From Streptomyces novaecaesareae (GTDB taxonomy: Bacteria > Actinomycetota > Actinomycetes > Streptomycetales > Streptomycetaceae): DNA of 64,000 bases. Within the stretch, counting starts at the first letter, position 1; each line of letters begins with the position of its first letter. The notes beneath the pieces are model-generated. The model did no database searches, was not told the origin of the DNA, and worked only from the letters and a program-made list of their open reading frames with translations. Of the stretch, positions 27,149-35,199 are shown in pieces. Made by a program: the position numbers and the translations under genes. Location: NCBI RefSeq assembly GCF_000716875.1, contig NZ_JNWQ01000011.1, positions 1-64,000 of the forward strand, read 5' to 3'.

Positions 27149-28025
27149 CGCGCCCAGAGAGGCACCGCCCCGGGAGGCGGGTGCTCCCCGGGGCGGTATG
27201 TCCTGCGTGGCGGTCGTGTGGAGCCGGGGGATCCGGCTGGCCCGGACGGGACGATCGCCGGTGCTGTCCGGACCGGATCGCCGAGCCGTGGGTCGTGGTC
27301 GGCTTCAGGGGCAAGCCCTCCAACACTCGGTAGCCTCTGTCGGACCACTTGATGGTCCAGCCCAGCACGCTGCCATAGACGAGGTGGCCGGCCAGACTGA
27401 CGACCACGGTCGCCGGGGTGAGTCGGAAGAGCAATGCCTGTGCGTGCGGCACGAAGAGCAGCGTGCCGATGAGCCCGGACCACACGAAGACTCCGTAGCT
27501 GAGGCCGAAGAGCACCAGGCGGCGACGGATACCGAGGACCAGGCAGAACAGGGCGAAAGCCATGCCAATGCCCCCGCCGTCACCGACGTAGCGCCACAAG
27601 TAACCGATCACGGCATTCGGCCTGTTGGAGCCGGTGATCCACTCACCGAGCCTCGGTATGAAGTCGCGCCAACCGCCCACCAGGATGAACGGCAGACGCA
27701 GCATGTCATAGGCGGTGACCGCAACGAGCCCACCGAGGAACCCCGCACGCGCCGCCCTCGACACAGGAGTCCTCCAGCACAGCAGCAGCAGCGTCAGTGC
27801 GGCACCCCAGAGCGGGATGATCACGTCGTCCGCCGCCATGTGCAGGGTGATCAACCCGGCCAGGCTCAGGGGAATGGCGAGCACTGGCAGCGCACCCGTG
27901 CAGAACAGGAAGCACAGGAGGACTCCCTGTAGCGCTGCGGAGCCGAGGCCCGGAGCACGCGACGAACTCGCCGTGCGTTGCCGCTCCGTGACAGCAGGTT
28001 TGCTCGGGTTGATTGGCATTGGCAT
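27105..28025 (-). CDS. Unknown polytopic membrane protein
   Basis: I do not recognise the family. From ATG 28025 it is 306 aa: a polar N-terminus of about 40 residues, then about six hydrophobic helices (including LITLHMAADDVIIPLWGAAL and AGHLVYGSVLGWTIKW), then a 70-residue Arg/Pro/Gly-rich tail. The tail runs antisense through hairpin 27164-27197 and into thiC remnant copy 2, so the natural C-terminus was probably lost and the frame now reads through. Codon use is less GC-biased than in its neighbours, suggesting transfer. It is the only gene between remnant copies 2 and 3. Confidence 0.55.
   Translation of the reverse strand: MPMPINPSKPAVTERQRTASSSRAPGLGSAALQGVLLCFLFCTGALPVLAIPLSLAGLITLHMAADDVIIPLWGAALTLLLLCWRTPVSRAARAGFLGGLVAVTAYDMLRLPFILVGGWRDFIPRLGEWITGSNRPNAVIGYLWRYVGDGGGIGMAFALFCLVLGIRRRLVLFGLSYGVFVWSGLIGTLLFVPHAQALLFRLTPATVVVSLAGHLVYGSVLGWTIKWSDRGYRVLEGLPLKPTTTHGSAIRSGQHRRSSRPGQPDPPAPHDRHAGHTAPGSTRLPGRCLSGRVSRPAGGRPGCPGP
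27164..27197. terminator. Hairpin after thiC remnant copy 2
   Basis: Arms ACCGCCCCGGGAG and CTCCCCGGGGCGGT with one bulged G. Placed 15 bp after the remnant stop codon, as the true thiC terminator is placed after thiC. Confidence 0.6.
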
Positions 28026-28408
28026 ACTTCCGCGCTGCCTGCGCAATCCGATGCCGGGATGCGAGATCGGGCGCTCATCGCGCGCACTGGCGCCCCGCCC
28101 GCTGTACCGCTGCCTCTCCCCGCGTCGGGATACCAGCAGGTCGAGCGGACTACCTTTGCGGTGGGGGAATCGCCTCACTAATCACGATAGGTGAACTCTC
28201 CCGAGAGGGAAAGGCTCGACAGTCGGTCCGTTCCGTCAATTCTCGCCACGACTTCGCTACTAGCGGTGATCGGGCGGGGTGTTGGACTGTCGGCTTGTTT
28301 CCGTCCTCGCGTCTGACCGGTATCCCTGAGCGTGGCCCCGCTCACCCGCTGGTGCTGAGCCACGGAGCTGACTTGCCGGCTGGCAAGCTATGGCTGCCAG
28401 GGACCAAG
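28026..28408. other. Gene-free, lower-GC intergenic region
   Basis: About 380 bp with no supported gene. It is less GC-rich than the genome average and contains scattered inverted pieces such as CGACAGTC (near 28218) and GACTGTCG (near 28296). It includes the promoter of the membrane protein gene. Confidence 0.5.
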
Positions 28409-28590
28409 GTGCTGGCTTCGGGCTGAAGTTGTCGTCGATGAAGATCTCGCAAAAGATCCGGGACGAGCACGGCGACGGTTCCAGCGCCGTACCGACCGAC
28501 TTCGACGCCGAGGTCCTGGCGGGCATGGCCGAGAAGTCGGCCGAGTTCGCCGCCCAGGGCAACCGGGTCTACCTCCCGCTGGCGGACTGA
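28409..28590 (+). pseudogene. Remnant of thiC 3' end (copy 3, divergent type)
   Basis: From ATG 28438 it encodes 50 residues, MKISQKIRDEHG to NRVYLPLAD. It aligns with ThiC C-termini but differs from the resident thiC (GMAEKSAEFAAQGNRVYLP against [19 protein letters not shown]), resembling instead the version I recall from other streptomycetes. The 38 bp at 28409-28446 match copy 2 at 36 positions, including the same loss of cluster cysteines (GFGLKLSSMKIS). So copies 2 and 3 share their 5' edge but not their body, which points to recombination at that edge. Confidence 0.75.
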
Positions 28591-28602
28591 CCACCAGCGA
28601 CT

Positions 28603-28643
28603 GCACCGGCCCGCGTCCCGAGGGGGGAGTCGCGGGCCGGTGC
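28603..28643. terminator. Hairpin after thiC remnant copy 3
   Basis: Perfect 13-bp arms GCACCGGCCCGCG and CGCGGGCCGGTGC, 12 bp after the remnant stop codon. Confidence 0.7.
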
Positions 28644-28805
28644 GCTCAGACGTTGTCAGGCGTTCCAGGTGGTCACGATCGGCTCCGGTCATTCCTCGGC
28701 CGTCGCGGTGAGATCCGCCGCCGGCACCGCGAGCAGTGACCGGCTGTCGACGACGTACCTCAACGGAGCCTTCTGGGCGTCATCCTGGGCGTCCCCTTAC
28801 TGGGG

Positions 28806-30665
28806 CTAGTGCCGTCGGCGGGCTGCGGTTCGGCCGCTTCGCTTCACGAGGATGACGAGTCCACCGCCCAGGGCGATGGCCACGGCCGAGCCGATCACGA
28901 TGCCGATCGATCCGCTCGCGCCGGTGGCGGCGAGTGCCTGCTCCGACCCCTTCGGGTGCTGAACGGGACCGCCCTGAACGGGGCCGCCGCCCTGGTTGTG
29001 ACCGCCCTGAACGGGGCCGCCGCCCTGGTTGTGACCGCCCGGCACGTTGCCGTGGTTGCCCTGGTCGCTTCCGTGACCACCTTGCTCGTGACCGCCGTGC
29101 CCCTGGCCGCCGTGACCGCCGGGAGACTGGGGTGGTCCTGCGGGCCCTGCGGGTCCAGCGGGTCCAGCGGGTCCAGCGGGCCCAGGCGCGCCGGGCGAGC
29201 CGTTGGCGCCGGGTGAGCCGTTGGCGCCGGGTGAGCCGTTGGCACCGGGTGAACCGTTGGCGCCAGGGAGTCCGTTGGCACCGGGCGAGCCGTTGGCGCC
29301 AGGGAGTCCGTTGGCACCGGGCGAGCCGTTGGCACCGGGTGAGCCGTTGGCGCCGGGTGAGCCGTTGGCGCCAGGGAGTCCGTTGGCACCGGGTGAACCG
29401 TTGGCGCCAGGGAGTCCGTTGGCACCGGGTGAACCATTGGCACCAGGAGCTCCAGGGGCGCCATTAGGCCCCGGGGCGCCCGGGGAGCCAGGCGCGCCGG
29501 GCACGCCAGGAGCGCCGTTGGGACCGGGAGCACCAGGGGCGCCAGGAGCCCCCGGAGCGCCGTTGGGACCGGGGGCACCGGGGGCACCGGGGGCACCGGG
29601 AGCACCGGGAGCCCCGGGAGCGCCGTTGGGGCCGGCGGCACCCGGGGAGCCGGGAGCCCCGGGAGCCCCGGGAGCGCCGTTGGGGCCGGGAGCACCGGGG
29701 GAGCCGGGGGCGCCGGGAGCGCCGTTGGGGCCGGGCGCACCAGGAGCACCCGGAGCACCGGCCACGCCGGAAGCACCGTTGGGGCCGGGCGCACCAGGAG
29801 CACCGGGAGAGCCGGGCGGGCCGGCGGGCCCACTGGGACCTGCCGGACCGCTCGGACCTGCCGGACCGCTCGGACCTGCCGGACCGCTCGGTCCGGGCGG
29901 GCCGACGGTGCAGGCCGCCCTGGTGATGGTGTTGTCGTCCAGCGTGACGGCGCCCGTGCGTGCCAGGGCGCGGCCTTCGATCACCGAGGCGTGGTTCACC
30001 GTGATGGACGTCAAGGCCAGGATGTTGCCCTTGAAGAATGAGCTGACGTCGATGGTGGCGGAGCTGCCCACCTGCCAGAACACATTGCAGGGCTGCGCCC
30101 CGTTGACCAGGCTGACGACGGCCGACGGGGCCGTGATCAAGGTGGAGGCGATCTGGAAGATGAAGACGGCGTTGGGATCGCCCAGGGCGTCGAGAGTGAC
30201 GGTCCCGGTGAGGTTCAGAGACGACGTCGCCTTGTAGACGCCGGGCGTCAGTGTCAGGCCGCCGATGTCGCCCGGAGACGTCAGGCTGGCCGTGGGGGCC
30301 CGGCCTGCGGCGTCGTTGTAGGCGATGACCAGGTCGGACTGGGCCTGTGCGGCCTGGGCGTCGTTGACGTGCTGGACTCCGTTCACGGTCCCGGGTAGAA
30401 AGCCCGTCACGCTGGTGCCCGGGCTGAGGCCCAGGTCCCCGTTGATCACGCTGGGGCCGGTGTTGGTGACCGTTGAGGCGCCCAGGACCGCGTAGCTGGT
30501 GTCGGTCCCCAGCGTCACCGGCGCCTGTGCGGCGTGCGCCGGGCTCGCGACCAGACCCGCCGTCGCGAGCAACGTCAGTCCGGACAGCAGGACGAGTGAC
30601 CCCGTGAGTCGGGAGCGTTTACGCCCTCTGTCAGGTGGGGCGGGCGGAATGGCATCGACTGCCAT
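28806..30665 (-). CDS. Sortase-anchored ice-binding-like (DUF3494) protein with collagen-like stalk
   Basis: A 619-aa surface protein. After a long signal region (about 1-45, cleaved near SPAHAAQA) lies an ice-binding-like DUF3494 domain (about 48-250, opening [19 protein letters not shown]). Then come about 85 Gly-X-Y triplets in three zones: GPSGPAG, then [13 protein letters not shown], then [14 protein letters not shown] His/Gly/Gln-rich segment follows, then LAATG, a membrane helix and RTAARRRH, an LAxTG signal for a class E sortase. AAAGGG lies nine bases before ATG 30665. DUF3494 domains bind ice or other surfaces; with the stalk, adhesion at the hyphal surface is the likely role. Confidence 0.85.
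   Translation of the reverse strand: MAVDAIPPAPPDRGRKRSRLTGSLVLLSGLTLLATAGLVASPAHAAQAPVTLGTDTSYAVLGASTVTNTGPSVINGDLGLSPGTSVTGFLPGTVNGVQHVNDAQAAQAQSDLVIAYNDAAGRAPTASLTSPGDIGGLTLTPGVYKATSSLNLTGTVTLDALGDPNAVFIFQIASTLITAPSAVVSLVNGAQPCNVFWQVGSSATIDVSSFFKGNILALTSITVNHASVIEGRALARTGAVTLDDNTITRAACTVGPPGPSGPAGPSGPAGPSGPAGPSGPAGPPGSPGAPGAPGPNGASGVAGAPGAPGAPGPNGAPGAPGSPGAPGPNGAPGAPGAPGSPGAAGPNGAPGAPGAPGAPGAPGAPGPNGAPGAPGAPGAPGPNGAPGVPGAPGSPGAPGPNGAPGAPGANGSPGANGLPGANGSPGANGLPGANGSPGANGSPGANGSPGANGLPGANGSPGANGLPGANGSPGANGSPGANGSPGANGSPGAPGPAGPAGPAGPAGPAGPPQSPGGHGGQGHGGHEQGGHGSDQGNHGNVPGGHNQGGGPVQGGHNQGGGPVQGGPVQHPKGSEQALAATGASGSIGIVIGSAVAIALGGGLVILVKRSGRTAARRRH
29195..29456. repeat. 18-bp tandem repeats inside the collagen-like gene
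   Basis: About fourteen 18-bp units of the type GAGCCGTTGGCGCCGGGT code for [12 protein letters not shown]. Neighbouring units are nearly identical, so the copy number is likely to vary by slippage. Confidence 0.8.
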
Positions 30666-30884
30666 AGGACAGGACCCTTTCTTGTCGCCGTTGAGCTCCG
30701 TCACTCGGAAAGAGGATTCGGAGCGCCGATGGTGAGTTCTGGTCGGACCACAAGCCCTCGTGCATGCGCCAGGGCGCCACGGGCGTCATCCCCAGGAGGG
30801 GCCGCGGAGCGGCAGCCGGCCAGGGGTGGTGATGCACCGTCACCAACTCAGTACACCGTGCAACAGCAACTTAAAAAGGAAAGA

Positions 30885-31316
30885 ATGATAAAGATGCAAA
30901 AGGGTGACGCGCTGGCGCCAATGGGGCATATTTCACCTTGCTTCGGCGTGTCGTTTGCCTACGCACTCGGTGTCGCGTACAAGGCCGTCGGCGTCGGCTT
31001 CGGATGGCCCCTCGGGTCCTGCCATGCCGACGGAACCCGGCTTGGCTCTCGGCGGAGCCCGTCAATCCGACCGCCACCGCAACCCTCCCCGAGACGCTGC
31101 TCACGCCTTGGCAGTACCGTTTCTCCTCTTGGCCGCGTCCAGGGTGGTGAAGTGACGTATCGCCCGGTGGACGGATTCGTTGGCCCGAATATGAATGACC
31201 CAACGAATCCGCACGGCGGGCTACTCGCGGCGCCCGAAGGCAACGCCGGCACCGTGGCCGAACGTTGTCGCCTGTTCTTAGGGCCTGTCCGGCGGATCTT
31301 GCCGGACAGGCCCTAG
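30885..31316 (+). CDS. Candidate small ORF with hydrophobic, two-cysteine peptide region
   Basis: From ATG 30885, preceded by AAGGAAAGA, the frame begins MIKMQKGDALAPMGHISPCF and continues with a Gly/Ala/Val-rich hydrophobic stretch up to GFGWPLGSCHADG. Codons 15-55 show the expected high GC at third positions; beyond that the frame is Arg/Pro-rich and looks non-coding, and its stop codon lies in the IS target duplication. The leader plus Cys-bounded hydrophobic core resembles a modified-peptide or bacteriocin precursor, but no processing genes are seen. It may be a truncated remnant or not a gene. Confidence 0.3.
   Translation: MIKMQKGDALAPMGHISPCFGVSFAYALGVAYKAVGVGFGWPLGSCHADGTRLGSRRSPSIRPPPQPSPRRCSRLGSTVSPLGRVQGGEVTYRPVDGFVGPNMNDPTNPHGGLLAAPEGNAGTVAERCRLFLGPVRRILPDRP
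31279..31315. repeat. Perfect hairpin abutting the IS insertion site
   Basis: Arms TAGGGCCTGTCCGGC (31279-31293) and GCCGGACAGGCCCTA (31301-31315) with a 7-base loop. It may be a terminator or, since it resembles terminal repeats of other streptomycete insertion sequences as I recall them, a scar of an earlier element. Confidence 0.5.
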
Positions 31317-32747
31317 TAGTACTTCGTTAGGTCTGAAGTGGTCTCGTGCGCTCGGGTCGGCGTGTGGTGGGTAACTCTCGGTGGCAGGTGGGGCATTCGC
31401 CGGTCCAGGCTCGTATCAGGTCCTGGATGGCGTCGAGGACTCGGTAGAACGTCAGGCCGGCGCCTCGACTTTTGGGTCGAGGCGCCGGAGGGTGAGGAAG
31501 GCGTGGGCGGCGGTGACCAGGGTGACGTGGTGGTGCCAGCCGCGCCAGGTGCGACCCTCGAAGTGGTCCAGGCCCAGGCCGTGCTTCATCTCGCGGTAGT
31601 CGTGCTCGATGCGCCAGCGGATCTTCGCCAGGCGCACGAGGCGGCGGATCGCGGTGTCGGGCGGCAGGCTGGTGAGCCAGTACTCGGTGGGTGCGTTCGC
31701 GTCCGATGGCCATTCGACCAGGAGGGTCTCGGCCGGCAGAACGCCGTCCCAGGAGGCACCGCCGCCTGCGTCTGCGGCGGCGAGGGCCCGGGGGATCTTC
31801 CCCGCGGGCCGCACCTGCAGGACACGGAACCTTGAGCGCATCGCCCCGCGGCTGCCCTGGCGCCAGGTGACCTGCCGAAACGCCCGGCGCCCGCCCGCGG
31901 CGGCGAGCTCGTGCAGGGCGACGGAGTCGGTGCGGTAGCGGGGCAGTGTCCTGCGGCCGGCGCCGCCGTAGGCGGGTGCCTCGGGCTCCGCGTCGTGGCG
32001 GTGCGCGGTCTCGTCCCCGCGCACCGCCACGATGTAGTCCAGATCGCGCGAGCGCAGGGCATGGCGGAAGGCCGCCGACTGGCCGTAGCCCGCGTCGGCG
32101 ACCACGACCTGCGGGGCGAGCCCCCAGGAGATCAACTCTTCGAGAGCGTCGATGGCCAGCCGCCACTTCTCGACGTGCCCGACCTCCGGCGGCAGGCCGG
32201 TGCGTCGCCTGCGGTCGTCGTCGCGGTCGTCCCAGTCCGGCGGCACGAACAGCCGCCAGGACAACGGGCTGGAGGCCTTGTCGGTGACGGCATGGATGCT
32301 CACCCCGACCTGGCACAGCGAGCGCTTGCCGAGAGCGCCGCAGTCCTGCCGCGAGGTGGCCACCGACTGGTCCCCGGCTTTGGGGAACGAGGTGTCGTCG
32401 ATCACCCACGCCTCCGGCGCGAGGGCGGAGGTCATCTTCCCGGCGATCTTCCGCAGTACCGGCGTGTGGTCCCACGGCGACTGGCTGACGAACTGCTGCA
32501 ACGCCTGCATGTTCCCGTCCGGCAGTCGCTCGGCCATCGGCTGGATCGACTTTCGCCGCCCGTCCAGCATCAGCCCACGCAGGTAGCAATCCCCCTGCCG
32601 GCGCTGGTCCTTGCGCGCGAGCGACGCGAAGACCTCGGCCACGAAGTCGCCGAGGTGCTCGCGGAGCCTCTCCACCTCACCAAGATCCACAGGCCGCAGC
32701 ATGCACCACCGCGACCATCAAGATCAAACCAACCTAACGAAGTACTA
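31317..32747 (-). mobile_element. IS701-family insertion sequence, 1431 bp, intact
   Basis: Terminal inverted repeats TAGTACTTCGTTAGGT at the left and the exact complement at the right flank one transposase gene. The 4-bp sequence CTAG is present on both sides (31313-31316 and 32748-32751), the target duplication expected for the family (YTAR). Intact ends, duplication and gene indicate a recent insertion. Confidence 0.9.
31452..32702 (-). CDS. IS701 family transposase
   Basis: A 416-aa DDE transposase. The first acidic residue is D102 in WVIDDTSFPKAG, the second is in VVVADAGYGQSAAF, and the Glu is in IEHDYREMKHGLGLDHFEGR, the Y-(2)-E-K type arrangement of the family. No frameshift or internal stop is seen. 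It catalyses cut-and-paste movement of the surrounding element. Confidence 0.92.
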   Translation of the reverse strand: MLRPVDLGEVERLREHLGDFVAEVFASLARKDQRRQGDCYLRGLMLDGRRKSIQPMAERLPDGNMQALQQFVSQSPWDHTPVLRKIAGKMTSALAPEAWVIDDTSFPKAGDQSVATSRQDCGALGKRSLCQVGVSIHAVTDKASSPLSWRLFVPPDWDDRDDDRRRRTGLPPEVGHVEKWRLAIDALEELISWGLAPQVVVADAGYGQSAAFRHALRSRDLDYIVAVRGDETAHRHDAEPEAPAYGGAGRRTLPRYRTDSVALHELAAAGGRRAFRQVTWRQGSRGAMRSRFRVLQVRPAGKIPRALAAADAGGGASWDGVLPAETLLVEWPSDANAPTEYWLTSLPPDTAIRRLVRLAKIRWRIEHDYREMKHGLGLDHFEGRTWRGWHHHVTLVTAAHAFLTLRRLDPKVEAPA

Positions 32748-32792
32748 CTAGCCGAGGCAGCGGGCCCGGAGCCGTCTGCACGTCGTTGGGGT

Positions 32793-32827
32793 GCCGCCCC
32801 GGTCCTCCCCTGTGGGACCGGGGCGGC
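32793..32827. terminator. Bidirectional terminator
   Basis: Arms GCCGCCCCGGTCC and GGACCGGGGCGGC, followed on the plus strand by GGGCTTTT. It lies 7 bp from the VOC gene end and would also stop transcription leaving the IS side. Confidence 0.75.
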
Positions 32828-32834
32828 GGGCTTT

Positions 32835-33221
32835 TCAGTTGGTGGCGTCCTGGGGGTACCAGCGGAGTTCGACGGTGTTGCCGTCCGGGTCGCGGACGTA
32901 GACGGAGGTGGCGGTGCCGCGGGCGCCGTAGCGGGGGACGGGGCCTTCGAGGACGGTGAAGGTGCCCGCGTCGATGACCTCCTGCCAGTCGAGGGGCTCC
33001 ACGGTGAGGCAGATGTGGTCGACGTTGGACTCGTGCCGGGTGCCGCGGGTCAGGTCGATGATGGTCTCGGGGGTGACGCGGACGGAGGGGAAGGACGCCT
33101 TGCCGGCGCGCCATTCGTCGACGCGGACGGGCTCCAGGCCGAGGAGGCCGGTGTAGAAGGCCAGTGAACGCTCGACGTCGGCGACGTTGAGGACCAGGTG
33201 GTCGAGGGCTACTACGCGCAT
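32835..33221 (-). CDS. VOC family protein
   Basis: A 128-aa VOC protein starting MRVVALDHLVLNVADVERSL, with H8, H in NVDHICLTV and E in GNTVELRWYP as metal ligands. The form is close to fosfomycin-resistance and glyoxalase relatives; the substrate is not known. The ATG at 33221 is preferred over the upstream frame. It is divergent from a LysR gene, and the shared region carries a strong operator, so it is the probable LysR target. Confidence 0.85.
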   Translation of the reverse strand: MRVVALDHLVLNVADVERSLAFYTGLLGLEPVRVDEWRAGKASFPSVRVTPETIIDLTRGTRHESNVDHICLTVEPLDWQEVIDAGTFTVLEGPVPRYGARGTATSVYVRDPDGNTVELRWYPQDATN

Positions 33222-33303
33222 GGGATCGGCTCCGCTCCGGTGCGACCGATGGGGACGGGTCAACGATCCACCGTGCGGAGGCCGCCATCAACGGGGGATC
33301 GCT

Positions 33304-33336
33304 CTACGATCGTTGAGCCGGATTCAACGATCGTAG
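33304..33336. promoter_or_regulatory. LysR operator between the VOC and LysR genes
   Basis: Perfect 13-bp arms CTACGATCGTTGA (33304-33316) and TCAACGATCGTAG (33324-33336) with a 7-bp spacer, ending 11 bp before the LysR start. A third copy of the half-site TCAACGATC is at 33260-33268 on the VOC side. This is the expected layout of an autoregulatory site plus an activation half-site. Confidence 0.65.
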
Positions 33337-33347
33337 GGTGGGGCGGG

Positions 33348-34241
33348 ATGCTGGAGCGGCTGGAGATCGAGGTCTTCCTCGTGCTGGTGGAGGAGTTGCA
33401 CTTCGGCCGGACCGCCGAGCGGCTGAACCTGACCACCGGGCGGGTCAGCCAGGTGGTGAAGAAGCTGGAGCGCCGGATCGGCGGCCCGTTGTTCGAGCGG
33501 ACCAGCCGGTCGGTCCGACTGACCGCCGTGGGGCGGCAGTTGGCGGACGACCTGGTCCCGGTGGTGGAGGCGATGGCGGCGGCCCTGCGGCGGGCGGAGG
33601 ACGCCGTCCGGGGCGTCACCGGGGAGCTGCGGGTGGCGTTCCTCGGGGAGTGGACGGCGCCGGTGCTGCTCAGGGCGGTCGCGCTGTTCGGCGAACGGCA
33701 CCCGGACTGCCGGGTCGACGTTCGGGAGGTCCAGCTCTCCAACTCCCGGGCGAGCCTGGTGGACGGCTCGATCGACGTCCTGATCGCCTCCTACCCGTTC
33801 GACGGGATGGCCCGTGGGCCCGTCCTGGTGAGCGAGCAGCGGGTGTTGGCGGTGGCGGCGGGGCATCCACTGGCCGCGGAGCGGTCGGTGTCGCTCGAAG
33901 TGCTGGCGGACCATCCGGTGGTGCAGTACCCGGATGAGACCTCGGTGGGCTTCAAGCGCGACCGCACCCCCGACCGCACCCCCTCCGGCCGTCCGGTGCC
34001 CAAGGGGCCGTCCGGCCGGACCTTCTCCGAGATGCTCAGCCTGGTCGCCCTGGGCCGCGGGGTGCTGCCCGTCGGCGAGCACTCCCGCCGCTACTACCCC
34101 CGCCCGGACATCGCCTACGTGCCGATCCACGACGCGCCGCCGATCGAGCGCGGCCCGATCTGGCGGGAGGGCGACGGGTCGGCGCGGGTGCTGGCGTTCG
34201 TGCGGGCGGCGGTGGACGCCGCCGGGGGCGATCGGGTGTGA
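33348..34241 (+). CDS. LysR family transcriptional regulator
   Basis: A 297-aa LysR protein: winged helix (about 1-60, FGRTAERLNLTTGRVSQVVKKLE) and a two-lobed substrate-binding domain (about 88-290). It is divergent from the VOC gene across 126 bp that carry the palindrome at 33304-33336. ATG 33348 is the start; the longer frame upstream would read through the operator. The inducer is unknown. Confidence 0.88.
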   Translation: MLERLEIEVFLVLVEELHFGRTAERLNLTTGRVSQVVKKLERRIGGPLFERTSRSVRLTAVGRQLADDLVPVVEAMAAALRRAEDAVRGVTGELRVAFLGEWTAPVLLRAVALFGERHPDCRVDVREVQLSNSRASLVDGSIDVLIASYPFDGMARGPVLVSEQRVLAVAAGHPLAAERSVSLEVLADHPVVQYPDETSVGFKRDRTPDRTPSGRPVPKGPSGRTFSEMLSLVALGRGVLPVGEHSRRYYPRPDIAYVPIHDAPPIERGPIWREGDGSARVLAFVRAAVDAAGGDRV

Positions 34242-34261
34242 CGGGGTGGGGCGCGTCGCGG

Positions 34262-35098
34262 TCAGGAGATGGCGCGGAGGCGGGGCGGGGCCGGGGTGAG
34301 GAGGCGGCCGAGGTGGAAGGCGGTCTCCTCGTCGGCGGGGAGCAGGACGAGGAGCTGCTGGGAGTCGGCGGTGAGGTCCAACGTCTCGCGGTGGAGGCGG
34401 AGTTCGGGGCCTTGGGGGTGGTGGAGCCGGAGCGGGCCGCGGCGGGGCACGAGGTGGTTGCCGAGGCGGCGGGTGAAGTCGGGGCCGGCGAGTGGGGCGA
34501 GTTCGGTGCTGAACCATTCGGAGGCCTCGGCCGAGGGGGCGAGCCAGAGGTCGAAGGCCTGTTCGTCGGCGATGTCGTCCCAGTCGGGGAGGAAGGTGCG
34601 GGCGCGCGGGTGGGTGAAGACGTAGCGGGTGAGGTTGGGGGCGGCGTCGTCGAGGAGGCCGGCGGCGCCGAGGACGGTGGCGTAGCCGCTGGTGTGGGCG
34701 AGGATGTCGCCGAGGCGGTTGGTGACGGCGGCGAGGCCGGGTTCGAGCATCCGCAGGGTTTCGCGGACGGTGGCGCGGATCTCGCGGGAGGGCGGGGCCG
34801 GGCGGACGTGGCTGGGGCAGCCGCCGCCGGTGATCTTGGTGAGGTAGCGCAGGTGGTTGCGTTCGGCGGGGTCGAGGCTGAGGGCGTCGGCGAGCGCGTT
34901 GACCACGGCGATGGAGGGGTTGCGGTCGCGGCCCTGTTCCAGCCGGGTCAGGTACTCGACGCTGATCCCGGCGCGGACGGCGAGGTCGGAGCGGCGCAGG
35001 CCGGGTGAGCGGCGGCGGCCGTGGGTGGGCAGGCCCAGCGTCTCGGGCTGGATGCTGTCGCGCTTGGCGCGGATGAAGTCCCCCAGTGGTGTGCCCAT
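34262..35098 (-). CDS. XRE family regulator with MmyB-like ligand domain
   Basis: A 278-aa regulator with an N-terminal helix-turn-helix (about 30-85, RSDLAVRAGISVEYLTRLEQGRD) and a C-terminal MmyB-like domain (about 105-270) that in relatives binds a small hydrophobic ligand. It is divergent, by 101 bp, from the FMN reductase and aldo-keto reductase genes. Regulators of this type often repress an adjacent oxidoreductase, so those genes are its probable targets. Confidence 0.85.
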   Translation of the reverse strand: MGTPLGDFIRAKRDSIQPETLGLPTHGRRRSPGLRRSDLAVRAGISVEYLTRLEQGRDRNPSIAVVNALADALSLDPAERNHLRYLTKITGGGCPSHVRPAPPSREIRATVRETLRMLEPGLAAVTNRLGDILAHTSGYATVLGAAGLLDDAAPNLTRYVFTHPRARTFLPDWDDIADEQAFDLWLAPSAEASEWFSTELAPLAGPDFTRRLGNHLVPRRGPLRLHHPQGPELRLHRETLDLTADSQQLLVLLPADEETAFHLGRLLTPAPPRLRAIS

Positions 35099-35199
35099 AT
35101 GGCGAGCGTACGACGGTCGGCGGCGCGGAGGGTGGCCCTGTGGGGGCCAGCCTGGGCACGGCCTGGTTGGGCCTGCCGGGCGGGCCGAGAGTGGTGGCC

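Larger units (their letters stand above)
30666..31316. other. Gene-poor 650-bp region between the surface protein and the IS element
   Basis: It holds the surface protein promoter, an AT-rich patch (30865-30905), one candidate peptide ORF (30885), an 11-bp inverted repeat GGATTCGTTGG/CCAACGAATCC (31173-31183, 31200-31210) and a perfect 15-bp hairpin at 31279-31315 against the IS target site. No other gene is supported. Confidence 0.6.

Noticed and set aside
28013..28426. Open frame between the membrane protein and thiC remnant copy 3
   Set aside because: Mixed composition, no start signal, runs antisense over the membrane protein start and into the remnant; no recognisable domain.
29195..29456. 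Regular repeats resembling a CRISPR array
   Set aside because: Units are adjacent 18-bp coding repeats without spacers, giving Gly-X-Y triplets.
30938..31155. Two further frames in the region before the IS
   Set aside because: Arg-rich translation, no site, no domain; only the 30885 frame has coding-like third positions.
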